This document shows positions 1-10,800 of a stretch of 40,000 nt of DNA, piece by piece (within the stretch, counting starts at the first letter, position 1; each line of letters starts with the position of its first letter). The position numbers were made by a program, and so were the translations under genes. The DNA is from Mesostigma viride (Eukaryota; Streptophyta; Mesostigmatophyceae; Mesostigmatales; Mesostigmataceae). The notes under the pieces are model-generated. The model saw nothing but the letters and a program-made list of their open reading frames with translations, did no database searches and had not been told where the DNA came from. The stretch covers positions 1-40,000 of the forward strand of contig RPFO01000565.1 in NCBI GenBank assembly GCA_009746045.1. Direction: 5' to 3'.

Positions 1-1189
1 CGGTCTCCCGTGGGATCCTATAGTTGCGGTCTGTCACCACTAGACAATTTAGTTTCTGAAATGCCTTAAAAATTAAGCTTTTTAAAGGTGAAGCGCATTA
101 GATGTAAAAATCGAGGGGTCCATAAACTATTATTACCCGGGCCTGCCTCGCTACCACAAGGCCGCCGGCCGGAACAAGAGCCTGCGGGGCAAATAGCTGG
201 TGCCGGAGCGCGCACCGAGTAGTGGCTGGGAGCGCAAAGGCGATGGGGGGCCATGGGAAGAGCAAGCGAAGGTACGCCGAGCCCGCACATCGCCCGCAAG
301 GTTAAGCGAGAAACAGCCCAACGCACGGTCCCTGGGCGTTGAGGTCCGCGAAAAGAGCAATCCAATCAGCCGTGTGAGAATACCCGCGTTAGGTATTTCT
401 GGTGTTTTATCGTGAACGCGAGCGGAATGCGGCGGGAGATTGAACGGAGCGACCGAGGGGTGCCGACCGCGAGGAAGGTGGGCTGTAACCGTGGGGGCAA
501 CGGGACGGGAGAACAGCCTGCTTGGATCTCAGCATAGGCTCCTGATGGCCGGACGAAGGGCAAAGGGCTGCCTGGGGTCCAGGAGAGGTCAGTGCGCTTG
601 CCGTGCCAACAGGGGCAGGAGCCGGCAGCTTCGGCCCCGATGAGCGGACGAGCCCAAAAAGGCTGCTGGGGCCACAGCGCGGCGACGAGTCAGAACCGCA
701 GCCACCATCCGGCAGGCATGGGAGGCTGCGCAATGCATGTGGCGGAGGTCGGGGCCCGGGCCAGCTGCGCCAAGGCCGTCTGGATGAGTTCGTTCGTGGC
801 CCTCGGACGGCCACCGGACCTGAGACGGAAGAGCGCCCCGGAGCAAGTGAACGACGCGAGGGTCGAGGCGCAAAAATAACCCCAAGAAGCAGACCCTTGG
901 TCTGCAGAATCATCGAAGGCGCGCAATCAAGGGCAGACCGTCCAGTGCGTGCCTCGCAGGGCGGCCCGCAGGCTCGATGACAACGCGGGTCGCCAACGGA
1001 ACGCCGAGACATCCAACCCGATGGAGGCGCTCGTCCGGCCCAAGAGCTGGGGCGAAAGCCCGAGGCAATCACCTATGGGGCAGTACAACCGCGCACTTGG
1101 CAAGGGTCAAACTGGGGGTGGATGTCGGCACGCGCGTCTGCGTGCCAGCAGAGTCCCGCGGTGTCGTGTCCGGGCACAGGGCCCAGACA
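1..1189 (-). pseudogene. LINE RT C-terminus and start of the CCHC region, frame-broken copy
   Basis: About 1 kb aligns with 14145-15173 at the nucleotide level. Differences are mostly one- to three-base insertions in this copy, so the reading frame changes repeatedly; recognisable peptide pieces appear in all three minus frames. The alignment is broken at about 18-140 by an AT-rich stretch absent from the right copy, and resumes at 1-17 (CGTGGGATCC) in the CCHC motif. The RLE part lies left of the window. Confidence 0.75.
18..140. other. AT-rich insertion in the left LINE copy
   Basis: The right copy reads from CGTGGGATCC straight into the GGCTGCC...CTACCACAAGG part of the CCHC motif. In the left copy these two parts are separated by roughly 120 bases of AT-rich sequence. 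No coding potential, clear terminal repeats or target duplication were found. Confidence 0.5.
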
Positions 1190-2569
1190 GGTAGATCACT
1201 CATCCAAGTAGGCCTGATAGCCGGAGCCGGGTGGGCTAAGCATGGACCGCTTGGAGGAAACCCTGGAAGGGGCGCGGCAAAAGTACAGGGGTCCCAGGGC
1301 GGTCCCTTGCTGGTGCCCGACCGCGACGCAGGCCGCCGCGGGTGCCGTCCTCAGTGATGGTGAACCGTTGGCCCGGCCTGGCCGTAAGCACACGGCTGTC
1401 CAAGCGTTACAAGTCCTCCGAAGGACTCTCATGAACGGCCGCAAACATGCTGGCGCGGGACAGACTGTGAACCGCTTGTAGGCCAGTCGACCTTGACGAA
1501 GCGTGGGTGGGGTGGGCCTCGAGTGAGCCCTGGCACCGAATGGATGAGGATATCCGCCCGCCTGGAGTCGTTACCCCAGCTGGGCCGCCCACCGAGGTCT
1601 CACCGCTGCGTAGGGGCGGGCAGAAACAAGGCACGGAGCTCGGGCGTCTTTGGCGGCGAGATACTTTGCCACACGGCTGCGGAGCACACTCACCGCAGGC
1701 GATCGGGCGCACTTGCCCTCGGGGGGGGCGCAAGACACCCTGAGCAGAGCGAGGAGGCGACCGCCGCATAACCACTCGCTCGCGAGCGGGAGGACACGGA
1801 CCAGCCGCCAGTCAATGAGGGTTCAAAGAGAATGTTCCTCGGCCCCCATGCCCTCACCCATGACCTCCAAGTGCTCGTTAGCGCCAGCCGACGCCCTGGG
1901 AGGGAAGCCCGCGGACCTCGACGCATCACCTCCAGGAAGCCAGTCGCGGTCCAGCCGGAGGGGGGGCCGGCAGGGTTCCGGACGTCAGCTGAAATCCGGC
2001 CTCCGCAGGGTAAGAGCTCTCGCAAGGCCCCGGTAGCCGCATTGGCGGGGGCGAAGCTTGGCCATTTCCAAGCGCGGTCATGGCCGGCTGAAGCTGCCCT
2101 ACCGCGGACGAGGCGGATGACTCGGCGGCCACATAGGCCCTACGAAGTTGCATCCTCCCCCGACTAGCCGGGCGTGCGCACGGGGAGCGGCCGCCAAACA
2201 CCCCTCCCCAGTCCCTGCAGAAACGGTCGGCATACGGGCAATAACCGACCTGGGCCGCGCACGACCACGCTCCCGAGAGGGGTGAGGAGCAGGCGGGGTC
2301 ACCATGTTGCAGTTTAAGCCCAAGCGGGTCGTCCGGAGCGGCGTGCATGCGCCGGAGCAGAAACGATTGCAACATTGCGCGAAAAAGGTACGCGCGCGGT
2401 GGGGGGTCGGTCATGGAGACGTGCGGTTGAATGGCGCATGATCCAGGGGCCGTTCAAGCCAACGCCAACTGGCGAGTAGTCCGGGCGGCGGGGGCTGGGA
2501 GCGGGGGAGCCGAGGCGGGAAGGGGGGGAGGGCGGCCGGGACTGCTAGCCGGTTGAGGGGCGCGTTGAG
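1190..2569 (-). pseudogene. LINE reverse transcriptase domain, frame-broken
   Basis: This stretch lies between the zinc-finger part and the recognised RT C-terminus. The clearest landmark is at about 1195-1220, where the minus strand reads A-Y-L-D-(D/E) and then V-I-Y, interrupted by a one-base shift. This matches the catalytic YxDD box and is followed at once by the LGPVPDT segment shared with the right copy. A weaker landmark at about 1730-1750 resembles the QGCPL(S/A)P motif with a shift inside it. No single frame is open for more than about 160 codons. The assignment rests on position between known parts as much as on motifs. Confidence 0.55.
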
Positions 2570-4590
2570 CAACACAGGCGCGCGCGTGCTGAGCGCGCCC
2601 GTGAATGGAGTACACCCGCTGGCAGTGAGCTTCCGGGCACCGGTAACAGCTCATGGCCTGCAGATCCGCCGCGCCGAGATCGGGGTGCACAGCGCGAAGG
2701 TGCTGGCAGAGGAGGTTACGGTTGTGGAACACACCGCACACGGGGACCCCGTGGGAAGCAGCACGGCACACCGGTGAAGGCCGTCGGCGGGCGCTGAGTG
2801 GCGGGGAGCGGCGCCAGCAAAGGCAGGACGTGGGGCCTGCGGCGTCTCCCCAGCCGGGCCGGCAGGCGCGCGCACCACGACCCGACCAGCGCCCGGCAGG
2901 CCCGCCGGGGCCACGGAGGAGGCAGTGCCCACCGGGGAGACCCCCAGCGGAGGGGGATCGAGAACGCCGGCGCCCCTCCCAGGGGGACTCGCCAGCGCGC
3001 CCGCGACCACCCAGGCCCCGGCAACGAGGCCGGGGGCGGCGGCCGAGGGGTCGGGGAGGCAGCTGGCCCCGGGGCCCGGTGGGGACCCGGCAGGGGACCC
3101 AGCGAGACCGGGGGCGGGCCGAGAGGAAGCGCAGTCCCAGGGGGCGGCACAACAGCCCGGCACAACGGGCAGCGCGGCACGGAGTGGAGCAAGCTGCGCG
3201 CGATGCACGCTTGATGGAATGTGTGGCCGCACGCGGGCAGGCGACACAAGCCATCCCCCGGCCGGAAGGGCTCAAGGCAGATGGCACAGGAGCCCGACTC
3301 GGGGTCGTCCCCCTCCAGAAGGGACCGGACATGAGGGGGGGGCGGGTCCCAGCCGGCCTCCCAGCAACCCGGGAGAGCAGCAATCTGGGCGCGCGAGAGG
3401 ATGCCGACCGGTTGGTCAGCCGCGGGGTGCCATTCGTGCGGGATGCCTGCCAACTCCAGGATGTCGTGGAGGAAGGCAGAAACAGGCGTCCCCGCGGTTA
3501 GGGGCTGGGCGCCCGGCCGAGTCCACCAAGATGGCCTGGCCGCCCTGAACCGCGATGGGGGCCCCGAACTCCACACGCAGCATGGCGGCCTGCGCCAGGC
3601 TGAGGGAGGTGATGAGAAAGCCCCCACTGGCAACCGGGCCGGGAGGCGGGGCCTGGGCGTCCAAGAAGAGGCGAAGCTGCCGCGGGGACATGAGGCCCAG
3701 GTCGGCGCCGCCCGCGAGGTAGGCCGCCCGCACCGAGACCTGTGCGTCTCGAGCCACCGCCGTGACGAACTCGACCACCTCCTGACCCACCCGCTCGTCC
3801 AGGGAAAGCAGCTCTTCCTGCCGGGCGGCCGGGAGATGCCACGGCAGCCGGCAGCCGGCGTGATATCCTTCCAAGACATACCCCCAAAGAGTCGAGGCCG
3901 TCACCGGGGGGCGGCGGAAAGAAATGTCGCCCGCACCTGCGCAACTAGGGCCAGGAAGGCCGGGGGCCTAGGGAGCGAGGGGAAGGCGGCCTGGACCCGA
4001 CCGCGTCCAGCAACAAAGGGCAGTACGCCCAAGAAAAGGTGGCGCGGCCCACCACGCCGACAATGTGCGAGGGCGGCCACGAGGTGAACGCGTGGGCCCG
4101 GGGGCCGCCGTCCCACGCGGCAAGGACGGGGGTGGCGGCTGGGTGGCCAACCGCGGCCGGGGGAAGGGAGGCCAGAGCGTCGGGGAGCGAGGGGCCGGGG
4201 GCGGGCGCCGGGGTCGCCAGGCCCGCCGGGGGTCGGCCGGGCCCAGCCCAGGCGACAGCGCCGCGCCCCCGTCGGCGGGGCCAGGCGACGGGTGGGGCCC
4301 CGGGGCCGAGGGCGCCAGGGCCCGAGCAACGGCGGCCCCATCGGGCAGGCCACGGCCCGCCCCGAGGGCCTCGGCAGGGGGGCACACGGGGCAGGGGGCC
4401 GGAGCACCCAGCGGGGAGGGCAGCCCGGGGGCCCGCCGGGGGGACAGCGCGGGCACGTCCAGGAGCCCGGCGGGACCGGTAGAGCCGGGGAGTAAGACAC
4501 TGCAAGTGCCACCCGGAATTGCAAGCATCACAAACTAACATGTGGTGCCCGCGGTGCCCGCTCCGGCAGACCTCGCAGACCAAGGAGGGG
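2570..4590 (-). pseudogene. N-terminal part of LINE ORF: PHD, RING-H2 and C2H2 zinc fingers
   Basis: The PHD finger lies at about 4440-4577. CEVC, then CDAC followed by GWHLQC, is seen in one frame and the closing CPRC in another frame, so the C4HC3 set is complete but split by a frameshift. A proline-rich stretch follows, then a helix-like stretch at about 3900-3450 with no family I recognise. A complete RING-H2 finger sits at about 3160-3288 in one frame (CAIC, ACGHTFHQAC, CPLC). Two finger-like units at about 2570-2740 follow: CAVC then HLRAVH, again across a frameshift, and a CYRC...H...C unit. C2H2 fingers before the RT bind target DNA in R2-type elements; RING fingers are usually ubiquitin ligases and PHD fingers histone-tail readers. 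Their role here is inferred only from family. Confidence 0.65.
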
Positions 4591-4834
4591 GAGACCGGGC
4601 GCCCGAGCCCCCCGCAGCCGGGTCGCCCACCTCCGCAAGAAGGGCCGCAAGCCGAGAGGACCGCCGAGGCGCCAACCGGGGAGCGGGGGAGCCGTTGGGC
4701 GAAGGGGGTCGTGGGTCGTCCATGAACAATCAGGGCAGGCGTGGCAGCCACCGAGGGGGGGGGCGGGGGGTGTGGGGGCGGAGCCCCCACGCGGGGGTTT
4801 GGGGGGCGGCAGCCCCCCAACGCGCTGCGGTCGC

Positions 4835-7800
4835 GGTACCGCCTGCCGTCCGGCACTTTGAAGCCCGCCGGTGCTATAATTCCTATCGTCCACGCATGTT
4901 TTCCCCTGCCTCAAACCGCACGTTGCATTTAAATCTGGAGCCCAAAATTCACTGAAAACGTGTGCCAGCCGGTAGCAAACTGGGCCAAGCTGCCACGGAA
5001 TGGTGGTACCGCCTGCCGTCCGGCACTTTGAAGCCCGCCGGTGCTATAATTCCTATCGTCCACGCATGTTTTCCCCTGCCTCAAACCGCACGTTGCATTT
5101 AAATCTGGAGCCCAAAATTCACTGAAAACGTGTGCCAGCCGGTAGCAAACTGGGCCAAGCTGCCACGGAATGGTGGTACCGCCTGCCGTCCGGCACTTTG
5201 AAGCCCGCCGGTGCTATAATTCCTATCGTCCACGCATGTTTTCCCCTGCCTCAAACCGCACGTTGCATTTAAATCTGGAGCCCAAAATTCACTGAAAACG
5301 TGTGCCAGCCGGTAGCAAACTGGGCCAAGCTGCCACGGAATGGTGGTACCGCCTGCCGTCCGGCACTTTGAAGCCCGCCGGTGCTATAATTCCTATCGTC
5401 CACGCATGTTTTCCCCTGCCTCAAACCGCACGTTGCATTTAAATCTGGAGCCCAAAATTCACTGAAAACGTGTGCCAGCCGGTAGCAAACTGGGCCAAGC
5501 TGCCACGGAATGGTGGTACCGCCTGCCGTCCGGCACTTTGAAGCCCGCCGGTGCTATAATTCCTATCGTCCACGCATGTTTTCCCCTGCCTCAAACCGCA
5601 CGTTGCATTTAAATCTGGAGCCCAAAATTCACTGAAAACGTGTGCCAGCCGGTAGCAAACTGGGCCAAGCTGCCACGGAATGGTGGTACCGCCTGCCGTC
5701 CGGCACTTTGAAGCCCGCCGGTGCTATAATTCCTATCGTCCACGCATGTTTTCCCCTGCCTCAAACCGCACGTTGCATTTAAATCTGGAGCCCAAAATTC
5801 ACTGAAAACGTGTGCCAGCCGGTAGCAAACTGGGCCAAGCTGCCACGGAATGGTGGTACCGCCTGCCGTCCGGCACTTTGAAGCCCGCCGGTGCTATAAT
5901 TCCTATCGTCCACGCATGTTTTCCCCTGCCTCAAACCGCACGTTGCATTTAAATCTGGAGCCCAAAATTCACTGAAAACGTGTGCCAGCCGGTAGCAAAC
6001 TGGGCCAAGCTGCCACGGAATGGTGGTACCGCCTGCCGTCCGGCACTTTGAAGCCCGCCGGTGCTATAATTCCTATCGTCCACGCATGTTTTCCCCTGCC
6101 TCAAACCGCACGTTGCATTTAAATCTGGAGCCCAAAATTCACTGAAAACGTGTGCCAGCCGGTAGCAAACTGGGCCAAGCTGCCACGGAATGGTGGTACC
6201 GCCTGCCGTCCGGCACTTTGAAGCCCGCCGGTGCTATAATTCCTATCGTCCACGCATGTTTTCCCCTGCCTCAAACCGCACGTTGCATTTAAATCTGGAG
6301 CCCAAAATTCACTGAAAACGTGTGCCAGCCGGTAGCAAACTGGGCCAAGCTGCCACGGAATGGTGGTACCGCCTGCCGTCCGGCACTTTGAAGCCCGCCG
6401 GTGCTATAATTCCTATCGTCCACGCATGTTTTCCCCTGCCTCAAACCGCACGTTGCATTTAAATCTGGAGCCCAAAATTCACTGAAAACGTGTGCCAGCC
6501 GGTAGCAAACTGGGCCAAGCTGCCACGGAATGGTGGTACCGCCTGCCGTCCGGCACTTTGAAGCCCGCCGGTGCTATAATTCCTATCGTCCACGCATGTT
6601 TTCCCCTGCCTCAAACCGCACGTTGCATTTAAATCTGGAGCCCAAAATTCACTGAAAACGTGTGCCAGCCGGTAGCAAACTGGGCCAAGCTGCCACGGAA
6701 TGGTGGTACCGCCTGCCGTCCGGCACTTTGAAGCCCGCCGGTGCTATAATTCCTATCGTCCACGCATGTTTTCCCCTGCCTCAAACCGCACGTTGCATTT
6801 AAATCTGGAGCCCAAAATTCACTGAAAACGTGTGCCAGCCGGTAGCAAACTGGGCCAAGCTGCCACGGAATGGTGGTACCGCCTGCCGTCCGGCACTTTG
6901 AAGCCCGCCGGTGCTATAATTCCTATCGTCCACGCATGTTTTCCCCTGCCTCAAACCGCACGTTGCATTTAAATCTGGAGCCCAAAATTCACTGAAAACG
7001 TGTGCCAGCCGGTAGCAAACTGGGCCAAGCTGCCACGGAATGGTGGTACCGCCTGCCGTCCGGCACTTTGAAGCCCGCCGGTGCTATAATTCCTATCGTC
7101 CACGCATGTTTTCCCCTGCCTCAAACCGCACGTTGCATTTAAATCTGGAGCCCAAAATTCACTGAAAACGTGTGCCAGCCGGTAGCAAACTGGGCCAAGC
7201 TGCCACGGAATGGTGGTACCGCCTGCCGTCCGGCACTTTGAAGCCCGCCGGTGCTATAATTCCTATCGTCCACGCATGTTTTCCCCTGCCTCAAACCGCA
7301 CGTTGCATTTAAATCTGGAGCCCAAAATTCACTGAAAACGTGTGCCAGCCGGTAGCAAACTGGGCCAAGCTGCCACGGAATGGTGGTACCGCCTGCCGTC
7401 CGGCACTTTGAAGCCCGCCGGTGCTATAATTCCTATCGTCCACGCATGTTTTCCCCTGCCTCAAACCGCACGTTGCATTTAAATCTGGAGCCCAAAATTC
7501 ACTGAAAACGTGTGCCAGCCGGTAGCAAACTGGGCCAAGCTGCCACGGAATGGTGGTACCGCCTGCCGTCCGGCACTTTGAAGCCCGCCGGTGCTATAAT
7601 TCCTATCGTCCACGCATGTTTTCCCCTGCCTCAAACCGCACGTTGCATTTAAATCTGGAGCCCAAAATTCACTGAAAACGTGTGCCAGCCGGTAGCAAAC
7701 TGGGCCAAGCTGCCACGGAATGGTGGTACCGCCTGCCGTCCGGCACTTTGAAGCCCGCCGGTGCTATAATTCCTATCGTCCACGCATGTTTTCCCCTGCC

Positions 7801-10800
7801 TCAAACCGCACGTTGCATTTAAATCTGGAGCCCAAAATTCACTGAAAACGTGTGCCAGCCGGTAGCAAACTGGGCCAAGCTGCCACGGAATGGTGGTACC
7901 GCCTGCCGTCCGGCACTTTGAAGCCCGCCGGTGCTATAATTCCTATCGTCCACGCATGTTTTCCCCTGCCTCAAACCGCACGTTGCATTTAAATCTGGAG
8001 CCCAAAATTCACTGAAAACGTGTGCCAGCCGGTAGCAAACTGGGCCAAGCTGCCACGGAATGGTGGTACCGCCTGCCGTCCGGCACTTTGAAGCCCGCCG
8101 GTGCTATAATTCCTATCGTCCACGCATGTTTTCCCCTGCCTCAAACCGCACGTTGCATTTAAATCTGGAGCCCAAAATTCACTGAAAACGTGTGCCAGCC
8201 GGTAGCAAACTGGGCCAAGCTGCCACGGAATGGTGGTACCGCCTGCCGTCCGGCACTTTGAAGCCCGCCGGTGCTATAATTCCTATCGTCCACGCATGTT
8301 TTCCCCTGCCTCAAACCGCACGTTGCATTTAAATCTGGAGCCCAAAATTCACTGAAAACGTGTGCCAGCCGGTAGCAAACTGGGCCAAGCTGCCACGGAA
8401 TGGTGGTACCGCCTGCCGTCCGGCACTTTGAAGCCCGCCGGTGCTATAATTCCTATCGTCCACGCATGTTTTCCCCTGCCTCAAACCGCACGTTGCATTT
8501 AAATCTGGAGCCCAAAATTCACTGAAAACGTGTGCCAGCCGGTAGCAAACTGGGCCAAGCTGCCACGGAATGGTGGTACCGCCTGCCGTCCGGCACTTTG
8601 AAGCCCGCCGGTGCTATAATTCCTATCGTCCACGCATGTTTTCCCCTGCCTCAAACCGCACGTTGCATTTAAATCTGGAGCCCAAAATTCACTGAAAACG
8701 TGTGCCAGCCGGTAGCAAACTGGGCCAAGCTGCCACGGAATGGTGGTACCGCCTGCCGTCCGGCACTTTGAAGCCCGCCGGTGCTATAATTCCTATCGTC
8801 CACGCATGTTTTCCCCTGCCTCAAACCGCACGTTGCATTTAAATCTGGAGCCCAAAATTCACTGAAAACGTGTGCCAGCCGGTAGCAAACTGGGCCAAGC
8901 TGCCACGGAATGGTGGTACCGCCTGCCGTCCGGCACTTTGAAGCCCGCCGGTGCTATAATTCCTATCGTCCACGCATGTTTTCCCCTGCCTCAAACCGCA
9001 CGTTGCATTTAAATCTGGAGCCCAAAATTCACTGAAAACGTGTGCCAGCCGGTAGCAAACTGGGCCAAGCTGCCACGGAATGGTGGTACCGCCTGCCGTC
9101 CGGCACTTTGAAGCCCGCCGGTGCTATAATTCCTATCGTCCACGCATGTTTTCCCCTGCCTCAAACCGCACGTTGCATTTAAATCTGGAGCCCAAAATTC
9201 ACTGAAAACGTGTGCCAGCCGGTAGCAAACTGGGCCAAGCTGCCACGGAATGGTGGTACCGCCTGCCGTCCGGCACTTTGAAGCCCGCCGGTGCTATAAT
9301 TCCTATCGTCCACGCATGTTTTCCCCTGCCTCAAACCGCACGTTGCATTTAAATCTGGAGCCCAAAATTCACTGAAAACGTGTGCCAGCCGGTAGCAAAC
9401 TGGGCCAAGCTGCCACGGAATGGTGGTACCGCCTGCCGTCCGGCACTTTGAAGCCCGCCGGTGCTATAATTCCTATCGTCCACGCATGTTTTCCCCTGCC
9501 TCAAACCGCACGTTGCATTTAAATCTGGAGCCCAAAATTCACTGAAAACGTGTGCCAGCCGGTAGCAAACTGGGCCAAGCTGCCACGGAATGGTGGTACC
9601 GCCTGCCGTCCGGCACTTTGAAGCCCGCCGGTGCTATAATTCCTATCGTCCACGCATGTTTTCCCCTGCCTCAAACCGCACGTTGCATTTAAATCTGGAG
9701 CCCAAAATTCACTGAAAACGTGTGCCAGCCGGTAGCAAACTGGGCCAAGCTGCCACGGAATGGTGGTACCGCCTGCCGTCCGGCACTTTGAAGCCCGCCG
9801 GTGCTATAATTCCTATCGTCCACGCATGTTTTCCCCTGCCTCAAACCGCACGTTGCATTTAAATCTGGAGCCCAAAATTCACTGAAAACGTGTGCCAGCC
9901 GGTAGCAAACTGGGCCAAGCTGCCACGGAATGGTGGTACCGCCTGCCGTCCGGCACTTTGAAGCCCGCCGGTGCTATAATTCCTATCGTCCACGCATGTT
10001 TTCCCCTGCCTCAAACCGCACGTTGCATTTAAATCTGGAGCCCAAAATTCACTGAAAACGTGTGCCAGCCGGTAGCAAACTGGGCCAAGCTGCCACGGAA
10101 TGGTGGTACCGCCTGCCGTCCGGCACTTTGAAGCCCGCCGGTGCTATAATTCCTATCGTCCACGCATGTTTTCCCCTGCCTCAAACCGCACGTTGCATTT
10201 AAATCTGGAGCCCAAAATTCACTGAAAACGTGTGCCAGCCGGTAGCAAACTGGGCCAAGCTGCCACGGAATGGTGGTACCGCCTGCCGTCCGGCACTTTG
10301 AAGCCCGCCGGTGCTATAATTCCTATCGTCCACGCATGTTTTCCCCTGCCTCAAACCGCACGTTGCATTTAAATCTGGAGCCCAAAATTCACTGAAAACG
10401 TGTGCCAGCCGGTAGCAAACTGGGCCAAGCTGCCACGGAATGGTGGTACCGCCTGCCGTCCGGCACTTTGAAGCCCGCCGGTGCTATAATTCCTATCGTC
10501 CACGCATGTTTTCCCCTGCCTCAAACCGCACGTTGCATTTAAATCTGGAGCCCAAAATTCACTGAAAACGTGTGCCAGCCGGTAGCAAACTGGGCCAAGC
10601 TGCCACGGAATGGTGGTACCGCCTGCCGTCCGGCACTTTGAAGCCCGCCGGTGCTATAATTCCTATCGTCCACGCATGTTTTCCCCTGCCTCAAACCGCA
10701 CGTTGCATTTAAATCTGGAGCCCAAAATTCACTGAAAACGTGTGCCAGCCGGTAGCAAACTGGGCCAAGCTGCCACGGAATGGTGGTACCGCCTGCCGTC

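Larger units (their letters stand above)
1..4834 (-). mobile_element. RLE-type non-LTR retrotransposon (LINE), left copy, frame-broken
   Basis: Positions 1-1189 match, base for base with many small indels, the C-terminal coding part of the better preserved copy at 14120-15173. Minus-strand coding potential then continues to about 4830. Read on the minus strand the order is PHD finger, RING-H2 finger, C2H2 zinc fingers, reverse transcriptase with a YxDD-type box, then the CCHC/RLE part, whose end lies outside the window. N-terminal zinc fingers with a C-terminal restriction-like endonuclease are the layout of R2/NeSL-type LINEs; PHD and RING fingers are additions. No frame stays open across the element, so it is dead or the sequence has indel errors. 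Its 5' edge is the 170-bp array. GC is far higher than in the gene to the right. Confidence 0.8.
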
